Of a stretch of 36,733 nt of DNA, positions 30,525-36,733 are shown in pieces. Under the pieces are notes generated by a model. The model saw only the letters and a list, made by a program, of their open reading frames with translations, was not told where the DNA came from and searched no databases. Each line of letters starts with the position of its first letter. Within the stretch, counting starts at the first letter, position 1. Source of the DNA: an uncultured Clostridia bacterium (GTDB lineage: Bacteria > Bacillota > Clostridia > Christensenellales > UBA1242); contig CALWDZ010000012.1 in the NCBI GenBank assembly GCA_944376845.1, positions 1 to 36,733 on the forward strand, given 5' to 3'. The translations under genes were made by a program, and so were the position numbers.

Positions 30525-31784
30525 ATGGAAAGTTTTTTTATTTGCGGTGGCAATAAACTTGAAGGTGAACTGGATATACAAACCTCAAAAAATGCGGTTT
30601 TGCCAATACTTGCCGGCTCAATACTTTGTGAGGAAGATATAATAATACATAAATTTCCAAAATATGAAGATACACTTACCATGCTTAAAATTTTGGAAGA
30701 CTTAGGTGCAAAAACATACATATATGAAGAAGATGTAAAAATTGAATGTGGTAGTATTCAAAAAAGCGAGATACCAGTGAATTTGGCATCCAAGATACGC
30801 TCATCAATATTTAGCCTTGGTGCAATACTTTCTCGCTTTAAAAAGGCAAAAGTGCCATATCCAGGTGGTTGTGCTATTGGTGCTAGACCAATTGATTTAC
30901 ATATAAAGGGTTTAAAGCAACTCGGTGCTAAAATTGTTGACAAACACGGTTTTTTATATTGTGATGGAAGCAATATGAAAAGCAGTGTTGTAAACATCGA
31001 CTTTCCTTCAGTTGGTGCAACCGAAAACATAATACTTGCTTCGGTGTTTTTAAAAGGTAGAACAAAAATAATAAACTGTGCAAAAGAGCCAGAGATTGTC
31101 GATCTTGCAAACTTTTTGAATAGTCTTGGCGCAAAAATTTATGGAGCAGGTGATAGCATTATAGAAATAGAGGGAGTTGAAAAACTTCATGGTGGAGAAT
31201 ATACACCCATTACTGATAGAATAATAACCGGTACATATGTACTTGCTACACTTATGTGTGGTGGAGATGTGACATTAAATAAAGTTAATTCCGACCACAT
31301 TGCGTCACTTATGCATAATCTTAAAAATAATTGTTGCAAAATCACAGTAAAAGGTGATAAACTAAGAGTGATTGCAAATAAAAGACCAAAAGCAATTTCA
31401 AAAATCGAAACCCAGCCTTATCCAGGCTTTCCAACTGACCTTCAACCGCAAATTATGGCGATGCTCAGCATTGCAAGGGGTACATCTGTTGTGGTAGAAA
31501 ATTTGTTTGAATCAAGGTTTAAACACATTGGTGAACTAAAAAAACTTGGTGCTGACATCTTGGTCAACGACAAAACGGCGATAATCAAAGGCAAGAATAT
31601 GCTTTATGGTGCCAATGTAATTTGCCAAGACCTGAGGGGTGGTGCTGGCTTGGTACTTGCTGGACTTGTAGCAAAAGGTTATACTACTGTTGATGATATA
31701 TTCCATATTGACAGGGGATATTATCATATGGAAAAAGATTTGCAGTGTTTAGGAGCAAATATTGAAAGGATTACTAAAGCATAA
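30525..31784 (+). CDS. murA: UDP-N-acetylglucosamine 1-carboxyvinyltransferase
   Basis: MurA starts peptidoglycan precursor synthesis by adding enolpyruvyl from PEP to UDP-GlcNAc. The 419-residue protein has SKNAVLPILAG (21-31, Lys22), the catalytic-Cys loop PYPGGCAIGARPIDLHI with Cys116, FPSVGATENI, YPGFPTDLQPQIMA and ARGTSVVVENLFESRFKHI. The Cys form predicts fosfomycin sensitivity. The ATG at 30525 has TGGAG seven bases upstream; a GTG four codons earlier is less likely. The ftsQ start lies inside its 3' end. Confidence 0.95.
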   Translation: MESFFICGGNKLEGELDIQTSKNAVLPILAGSILCEEDIIIHKFPKYEDTLTMLKILEDLGAKTYIYEEDVKIECGSIQKSEIPVNLASKIRSSIFSLGAILSRFKKAKVPYPGGCAIGARPIDLHIKGLKQLGAKIVDKHGFLYCDGSNMKSSVVNIDFPSVGATENIILASVFLKGRTKIINCAKEPEIVDLANFLNSLGAKIYGAGDSIIEIEGVEKLHGGEYTPITDRIITGTYVLATLMCGGDVTLNKVNSDHIASLMHNLKNNCCKITVKGDKLRVIANKRPKAISKIETQPYPGFPTDLQPQIMAMLSIARGTSVVVENLFESRFKHIGELKKLGADILVNDKTAIIKGKNMLYGANVICQDLRGGAGLVLAGLVAKGYTTVDDIFHIDRGYYHMEKDLQCLGANIERITKA

Positions 31785-32667
31785 AAATTGGTTAATAGCA
31801 CTTGGAGTATTACTTGGACTGATTTTGATATTAGTCATTTTAAACTTCACTCTGTTTGCACTTAGAGATGTTGAAATTGATTTCAAAAATCAATCAACAA
31901 TTTTTTCCGATGAAGCACAAGAAAATATTGCAAATAACAGTGCTATTTCTCGTGGCACTTCGGTTTTTGCATTAAATAAGACGTATATAAAAGAACAACT
32001 TGAAAGAGATAATCCATATCTAAAGGTAATAAACATTGAAACAGTGTTTCCAAATAAAATCATATTGCATTGTGCAGAGAGAGAAGAAACATATGCAATA
32101 AGGGCAGGTGAAAGTAGATTCTTTATTTGCGATGCCGAATTTAAAGTTTTAAATATTCAAGCACATTTTAGAGATGACCAATATAACGCTATTTTGTTTG
32201 AAGGACTAGAAAATATTATAACTAATGCCAATAGAGTCAATGCTGGTGAATTTTTGGAGTTTAGTTCTGATTCAAAACTACTTACAAGTTTAGGACAGGC
32301 ACTGCTTGAAAACAATAAAACTATTGCTCAGCAACGCGGACTAATTAGTACAATAACTTTGTCATCTAGCATTTATCCATTTACAGCAACAAATTTGCCT
32401 TTCTTTGAAATTCGAGATTTCAACGGGTTTATCACCAATATATATAAACCTGATACTTTGCTTGCAGAAAAATTTCAATATATGTTTGCAACTCTTTCAC
32501 AAGTGGTTTATAACCCAAGTGTTTTCTTTGCAAAAGATATAGAGGAAGGAAACATAACATTAGAGCAAATTGAAGAGGACTACTATCTTGATTATACACT
32601 TGACATCATGGAAAATAATCAAGGGGCTTTAGTTATAAGGCTTGATAAGTTAAACCAGTCAGTTTAA
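31762..32667 (+). CDS. ftsQ: Cell-division protein FtsQ/DivIB
   Basis: FtsQ/DivIB is a bitopic divisome protein with an extracellular POTRA domain. The 301-residue product has a short basic cytoplasmic N-terminus, one membrane helix (about 11-34), a POTRA-like region (about 37-112, ending NIETVFPNKIILHCAEREETYAI) and a beta domain. The start is a TTG at 31762, overlapping murA by 23 bp, with AGGAG six bases upstream; no better ATG exists. Its sequence is divergent, as usual for this family, so place in the cluster strengthens the call. Confidence 0.85.
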   Translation: MKGLLKHKNWLIALGVLLGLILILVILNFTLFALRDVEIDFKNQSTIFSDEAQENIANNSAISRGTSVFALNKTYIKEQLERDNPYLKVINIETVFPNKIILHCAEREETYAIRAGESRFFICDAEFKVLNIQAHFRDDQYNAILFEGLENIITNANRVNAGEFLEFSSDSKLLTSLGQALLENNKTIAQQRGLISTITLSSSIYPFTATNLPFFEIRDFNGFITNIYKPDTLLAEKFQYMFATLSQVVYNPSVFFAKDIEEGNITLEQIEEDYYLDYTLDIMENNQGALVIRLDKLNQSV

Positions 32668-32704
32668 CTTTTTTTAATTTTCTTTTTATACTATGAGTTT
32701 TATG

Positions 32705-32733
32705 TTGACAACATAAATTTTTAAGTTTATAAT
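32705..32733 (+). promoter_or_regulatory. Promoter of ftsA-ftsZ
   Basis: TTGACA (32705-32710), 17-bp spacer, TATAAT (32728-32733): full consensus. It lies in the 115-bp gap after ftsQ and gives ftsAZ a strong independent supply. Confidence 0.82.
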
Positions 32734-32782
32734 TATAAAAAAATGTTATAAATATACATTTTGTCAAAAAAAGGAGAAAAAA

Positions 32783-33943
32783 GTGCCAAAGGCAAAAGTA
32801 ACAGTTATAGATATTGGTTCAAAGAGCATCAGAGTGCTTATTGCAAGTCATGGCACAGTCAACGCACTTTCTGTATGTGGATATTCTGAGTCGGAATACG
32901 CAGGATATTATGAAGGTGAGTTTTTGGAAGAGGACAAGCTTTTGGATGCATTTTCAAAAGCATTACTTAGTGCTCAAAGCGTTGCAAATCACTATGTTGA
33001 TAAAGTATATGTCGGTGTTCCAGCAAATTTTGCTTTTTGCAAAACTAAAACATTAACACAAAATTTTGGTCAAAAAGTAAGGATACTCGATGAAGATATT
33101 GCACAAATTTACACAATGGCTGATGATTTAAGAAACCCAGAATATGTGCTTATTAGTGCTTCGCCAATTAGTTTTGAACTTGATGATGGCACAATTACAA
33201 CATCTCCAGTTGGGAAAAAGAGTAATAAACTCACCGCAAATGTTTGCTTGATATACGCTGAAAGGGGGTTTATTGAAAAAATAAATGCCATATTAAAAAG
33301 CATTGGCGTTGGCAGTGTGGAATATCTTTCAAGTACATTATGTGAAGACTTGTACTTGCTCCCAAAAGAGCGAAGGGCAGAACCAAATGTTGTTATAGAT
33401 TGCGGTTATATTGAAACTTCTGTAAGCATTGTCCAAGGCGAAGGACTTTTGGATTTAAAATCTTTTGCAGTTGGTGGCGGGCATATCTCGGCAGACCTTA
33501 TGGAGTGTTTAAATATTACTTTTGATGAAGCCGAACAACTTCGTAAACAACTTGTACTTTCGGTTAATGCTGGAGAAAGTGATGATTATGAAATTTCTCG
33601 TGGTGGAAGCGTTTTGCCAATAAGTATGAAAAAGGCAAATGAAATCACTTATGCAAGGCTTGAGATGATGGCATCGCTTATTGAAAAGTGTATAAAGTCA
33701 GAGAGTGTTACTATGCCATATTACTTAACTGGTGGTGGTATAAGTTACATAAAGGGTGCAAGAGAAATTTTATCAAGTTGTATGGAAAAGAATATAAACT
33801 TATTATATCCAAAAGACTTGCACTTAAATAAACCTCACTATGCGGCACTTCTTGGCATGGCTGAGTATGTATTAAATAATAGACAAGAAGAAGGCAACAA
33901 AAGTTTTATTTCAAGACTTATAGAAAAGATTATTAAAAGGTAA
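32783..33943 (+). CDS. ftsA: Cell-division protein FtsA (divergent, actin-like)
   Basis: FtsA tethers the FtsZ ring to the membrane. The 386-residue protein has the actin-fold phosphate motif [13 protein letters not shown] (8-20), [35 protein letters not shown] and [14 protein letters not shown]. The last 13 residues ([13 protein letters not shown], 374-386) form the amphipathic membrane-targeting helix. The GTG start at 32783 has AAGGAG six bases upstream. It lies 11 bp before ftsZ. It is shorter and more divergent than B. subtilis FtsA, but context and tail are decisive. Confidence 0.88.
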   Translation: MPKAKVTVIDIGSKSIRVLIASHGTVNALSVCGYSESEYAGYYEGEFLEEDKLLDAFSKALLSAQSVANHYVDKVYVGVPANFAFCKTKTLTQNFGQKVRILDEDIAQIYTMADDLRNPEYVLISASPISFELDDGTITTSPVGKKSNKLTANVCLIYAERGFIEKINAILKSIGVGSVEYLSSTLCEDLYLLPKERRAEPNVVIDCGYIETSVSIVQGEGLLDLKSFAVGGGHISADLMECLNITFDEAEQLRKQLVLSVNAGESDDYEISRGGSVLPISMKKANEITYARLEMMASLIEKCIKSESVTMPYYLTGGGISYIKGAREILSSCMEKNINLLYPKDLHLNKPHYAALLGMAEYVLNNRQEEGNKSFISRLIEKIIKR

Positions 33944-33954
33944 GGAGAAAAATT

Positions 33955-35172
33955 ATGTATAGTAATATGAATGTAGGCCCAGTTGCAAACATCAAGGTTA
34001 TAGGTGTTGGCGGAGGAGGAAACAATGCTGTCAATAGAATGATTGACGCCAATATCACAAGTGCACAGTTTATTGCAATCAACACAGACAAACAAGCACT
34101 ACTTTTATCAAAAGCAGATCATAGACTTCAAATTGGTGAAAAACTCACTCGTGGCCTTGGTGCTGGTGCTGACCCAGATGTAGGTCAAAAGGCAGCAGAA
34201 GAAAGTAAAAGCAGTATAAGTGAAATTTTAAAAGATTGCGATTTAGTCTTTATTACAGCAGGTATGGGCGGCGGAACTGGTACAGGTGCGGCTCCAGTTG
34301 TTGCACAGATAGCAAAGGAAATGGGTATACTTACTATTGCAGTTGTCACTAAACCTTTTGGTTTTGAAGGTAAAAAGCGCCAAGAAAATGCAGAAAAAGG
34401 TCTTGAAAATTTAAGAAAATATGTTGACACTTTGGTCATAATTCCAAACAATAAATTACTTGAAATCGTTCCTCAAAAAACACCAATAATTGAAGCATTT
34501 TTGTATGCTGATGATGTTTTAAGACAAGGTATTCAAGGTATAAGCGATTTGATTGTAACTCCAAGTTTAATCAATCTTGACTTTGCTGACGTTAGGTCTA
34601 TCATGAAAAACACTGGACTTGCACATATGGGTATTGGTCATGCAAAAGGTGAAAATAAAACTATAGAAGCAGTGCGTCAAGCAGTTTCATCTCCACTTCT
34701 TGAAACAACCATTGAGGGTGCCACAGGTGTTATACTTAATGTTAAAGGTGGACTTGATTTACCACTTGATGAAGTTTATGAGGCAGCCAACCTTGTTCGT
34801 GAAGTTGTTGACCCATCATGTAATATCATCTTCGGCGCGGGAATTGATGAGGGTATGAATGACGAAGTTGAGATAACAATTATTGCAACAGGCTTCCAAA
34901 ACAAACTTACTGGACAAGAAAAAGATTTGTCCAAAGTGAAAAAGGATGTAGAAGCAGCAAACAACTTCGCAGAACATAGTAGATATGAAGGCTTTCCAAC
35001 AACAAAACGACTTTTCCCACGTGAAGAAGAACAACCAAAACCACAACCTCAGCATGTTGAACCACCAAAAGCAGAATTTAGGAAAAATGCTGACGGAACA
35101 GAATCTTCAAGACTTCATGTCGATGATGCATATGTTCCACCATTCCTAAGAAAATATAGAGATAATAAATAA
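33955..35172 (+). CDS. ftsZ: Cell-division GTPase FtsZ
   Basis: FtsZ polymerises into the division ring. The 405-residue protein has [16 protein letters not shown] (14-29), the tubulin signature GGGTGTGAA (105-113), the T7-loop region [11 protein letters not shown], and a Pro/Gln-rich linker (about 330-388). The C-terminal peptide [16 protein letters not shown] (390-405) binds FtsA and other tethers. AAGGAG precedes the ATG. A terminator follows, closing the cluster. Confidence 0.97.
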   Translation: MYSNMNVGPVANIKVIGVGGGGNNAVNRMIDANITSAQFIAINTDKQALLLSKADHRLQIGEKLTRGLGAGADPDVGQKAAEESKSSISEILKDCDLVFITAGMGGGTGTGAAPVVAQIAKEMGILTIAVVTKPFGFEGKKRQENAEKGLENLRKYVDTLVIIPNNKLLEIVPQKTPIIEAFLYADDVLRQGIQGISDLIVTPSLINLDFADVRSIMKNTGLAHMGIGHAKGENKTIEAVRQAVSSPLLETTIEGATGVILNVKGGLDLPLDEVYEAANLVREVVDPSCNIIFGAGIDEGMNDEVEITIIATGFQNKLTGQEKDLSKVKKDVEAANNFAEHSRYEGFPTTKRLFPREEEQPKPQPQHVEPPKAEFRKNADGTESSRLHVDDAYVPPFLRKYRDNK

Positions 35173-35181
35173 GATAATCTT

Positions 35182-35207
35182 ACCTCTTGCTAGTCAAGAG
35201 GTTTTTT
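35182..35207 (+). terminator. Intrinsic terminator of ftsA-ftsZ
   Basis: ACCTCTTG (35182-35189), five-base loop, CAAGAGGT (35195-35202), then TTTTT. Confidence 0.9.
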
Positions 35208-35261
35208 ATCTTCTCACACTTATGCAAAGTTTCGAATACTATAATCTAGTGAGGAGGATAA

Positions 35262-36278
35262 ATGAAAAAGTTAAGTATTCTTATGATGGCTTTACTTATG
35301 GTAGTTACTGCAACACTTTATGGTTGTGGAGATACAACTACTGACAATTACGTCACAATACGTGTAAACGAAGTCACTCATAGTATTTTCTATGCACCAC
35401 TTTATGTTGCAATAAATAATGGCTTTTTTGAGCAAGAAGGGCTAAAAATTGAACTATCAAACGGCGGTGGAGCAGATAGATCTATGACAGCAATACTTTC
35501 AGGAGATGCAGACATTGGGCTTATGGGACCAGAGGCAGCAATATATGTTACTGAAGGCGGAGCACAAGATAGACCAGTGGTATTTGGACAATTAACAAAA
35601 CGTGATGGGTCATTTATAGTGTCAAAGACAGCAATAGAAGATTTTACGGTAGCAGATCTTGTAGGTAAAGAAATAATTGGTGGTCGAAAAGGTGGCGTAC
35701 CTGCTATGACTCTTGAATATGTAATCAAAGAAGCGGGTTATACAATTGGCACAGGTGCAGATCAAGTTAATCTTAGAACAGATGTTGCATTTGACCTTAC
35801 AGCCAGCGTGTTTGATTCAACTGACGCAGATTTTTGTACACTTTTTGAGCCAACAGCAAGTGAACTTTGTGCAGAGAGAGGTTATCATATAGTTGCATCA
35901 GTGGGCGAAGTTAGCGGAGAAGTTCCATATACTGCCTTTATGGCACGAAGGGGATATATAGATGAAAATCCACTTACAGTTGAAAGATTCTTGCGTGCAG
36001 TTTACCGTGGTTATAGATTTTTACTTACTGCCGATGTAAACGAAATAGCGGAAAGTTTAAAACCATCTTTTGAAGGTGTGTCAGATGCCAGCATTATAAC
36101 TTCTATTCAAAGTTATATTGATTGTGATGCATGGGTTCAAAGTCCTGCAATGACAGAAGCGGCTTTTGATAGATTGCAAGATATAATGATTTCTGCTGGA
36201 GAACTTGATGAAAAAGTAGAGTTTTCAAGTGTGGTTGATAATACCATAGCAAATAGAGTTTATCAGTATTTTGCATAA
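35262..36278 (+). CDS. NMT1/SsuA-type ABC substrate-binding lipoprotein
   Basis: The 338-residue protein starts with a lipoprotein signal peptide (MKKLSILMMALLMVVTATLYGC) whose lipobox is LYGC, with Cys22 as the lipidated residue. The mature part has the NMT1/THI5/SsuA pattern: FYAPLYVAINNGFFEQEGLKIEL, GGGADRSMTAILSGDADIGLMGPEAAIYV and GKEIIGGRKGGVPAMTLEYVI. Such proteins deliver pyrimidine/thiamine precursors, sulfonates or nitrate to ABC importers. No permease or ATPase is adjacent in the window. GAGGAGG precedes the ATG. Ligand unknown. Confidence 0.88.
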   Translation: MKKLSILMMALLMVVTATLYGCGDTTTDNYVTIRVNEVTHSIFYAPLYVAINNGFFEQEGLKIELSNGGGADRSMTAILSGDADIGLMGPEAAIYVTEGGAQDRPVVFGQLTKRDGSFIVSKTAIEDFTVADLVGKEIIGGRKGGVPAMTLEYVIKEAGYTIGTGADQVNLRTDVAFDLTASVFDSTDADFCTLFEPTASELCAERGYHIVASVGEVSGEVPYTAFMARRGYIDENPLTVERFLRAVYRGYRFLLTADVNEIAESLKPSFEGVSDASIITSIQSYIDCDAWVQSPAMTEAAFDRLQDIMISAGELDEKVEFSSVVDNTIANRVYQYFA

Positions 36279-36296
36279 AACTTAGATAATTAAATT

Positions 36297-36334
36297 AAAA
36301 AATACTCGTAAATAGTTTCTTTGCGAGTATTTTT
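36297..36334 (+). terminator. Intrinsic terminator after the lipoprotein gene
   Basis: AAAAATACTCG (to 36308) pairs with CGAGTATTTTT (36324-36334) around a 15-base loop. Its presence makes co-transcription with a downstream permease unlikely. Confidence 0.8.
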
Positions 36335-36393
36335 AGTGTATAATATAAATAAACTAGATAATATGAAAATTATATGACATACTTTTATAAGCA

Positions 36394-36422
36394 TTGAGCA
36401 TTGGATGAAAGGCGACTATAAA
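36394..36422 (+). promoter_or_regulatory. Promoter of the right-edge secreted-protein gene
   Basis: TTGAGC (36394-36399), 17-bp spacer, TATAAA (36417-36422), about 30 bp before the ATG and just before an AGGAG site. Confidence 0.55.
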
Positions 36423-36452
36423 AATTATACTATAGGAGCGGTTAATATTAGT

Positions 36453-36733
36453 ATGGGGAAAGCACAGAAAAAAATTGTATACTATATTGCTTATGTCATT
36501 GTAGCGGTTATATTTTTAATGCACATTGGCTTTTGTTTTGGTTCAATAAATTTTTCAGAACCAACACAAGCAACATGGTCGATTCCAACAACTATGCCAA
36601 GTGGTATGAGATGTAGTGGGTCAACGTACTATGCATCCACACCACAGGAGTTTTTGTATGCAATAAGCGAGAATTCAACTGTAACAATAGAACTTGTTGA
36701 TAACATAGATTTTAGCGGCAATATATATCCAAC
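36453..36733 (+). CDS. Secreted or surface protein, N-terminal fragment cut by the window edge
   Basis: Ninety-three codons are visible and the frame is open at the edge. The N-terminus MGKAQKKIVYYIAYVIVAVIFLMHIGFCFG is a basic stretch plus a hydrophobic core, a signal peptide or anchor. The exported part is Ser/Thr-rich (STPQEFLYAISENSTVTIELVDNIDFSG), a pattern common at the start of large repetitive, beta-helix or adhesin-like surface proteins. AGGAG is 14 bases upstream of the ATG, rather far, so a slightly different start is possible. Function cannot be told from the fragment. Confidence 0.6.
   Translation, partial: MGKAQKKIVYYIAYVIVAVIFLMHIGFCFGSINFSEPTQATWSIPTTMPSGMRCSGSTYYASTPQEFLYAISENSTVTIELVDNIDFSGNIYP

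Noticed and set aside
33838..34451. Antisense ORFs over ftsA and ftsZ
   Set aside because: They lack ribosome sites and simply mirror the strong codon bias of the real genes on the plus strand.

Overview
The window is AT-rich (roughly one third G+C by eye) and reads as the chromosome of a low-G+C, Gram-positive, Clostridia-like bacterium. The evidence is AGGAG-type ribosome sites before most genes, near-consensus sigma-A promoters, an mcsA-mcsB-clpC operon, a division/cell-wall cluster in Firmicutes order, and a MurE with the DNPR signature of meso-diaminopimelate ligases. Exact lineage cannot be fixed from sequence alone; an uncultured gut Clostridia is my best guess.

Layout. Positions 1-6257 are mostly leftward: a frameshifted CrtO-like acyltransferase running off the left edge, a palindromic repeat, an unknown membrane protein, RNase R, and a four-helix membrane protein that resembles the Kiwa subunit KwaA. 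This last gene is divergent from a VbhA-type antitoxin/Fic toxin pair. Positions 6319-9046 hold a metal-sensor ArsR repressor with a perfect palindromic operator, a small membrane protein, secG and metG. A second copy of the palindromic repeat (9066-9162) interrupts the metG terminator region. Positions 9243-12128 are an RNA-modification run (RlmD/TrmA-type methyltransferase, a 36-codon small ORF, tcdA, ttcA). A TetR repressor is divergent from an ABC ATPase/FtsX-type permease pair (12125-15250). trpS and a DUF4279 gene follow.

Positions 16712-20046 look accessory: an Xre regulator, two unrecognised proteins, a GNAT-ADP-ribosylglycohydrolase fusion, and a tRNA-Leu(CAA) gene. The 3' half of that tRNA gene is repeated 188 bp away, around a G+C-rich, hairpin-rich insert. 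Positions 20110-24000 are the protein-arginine-phosphorylation/Clp operon mcsA-mcsB-clpC, with no ctsR and apparently a leaderless mcsA start. Positions 24001-24605 contain a decayed REP array and a roughly 110-nt promoter-to-terminator unit that could be a small RNA. A uridine-kinase-like gene follows on the minus strand.

Positions 25685-35172 are the dcw cluster: murE-mraY-murD-ftsW-murA-ftsQ, then ftsA-ftsZ from its own consensus promoter. murC, murF and murG are absent. The window ends with an NMT1-like lipoprotein and the start of a secreted surface protein cut by the right edge.

The strongest candidates for something undescribed are the GNAT-ARH fusion with its Xre and orphan neighbours, the KwaA-like gene beside Fic/VbhA, the tRNA-Leu half-duplication with its structured insert, and the candidate small RNA after clpC. 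None is proven from sequence alone.
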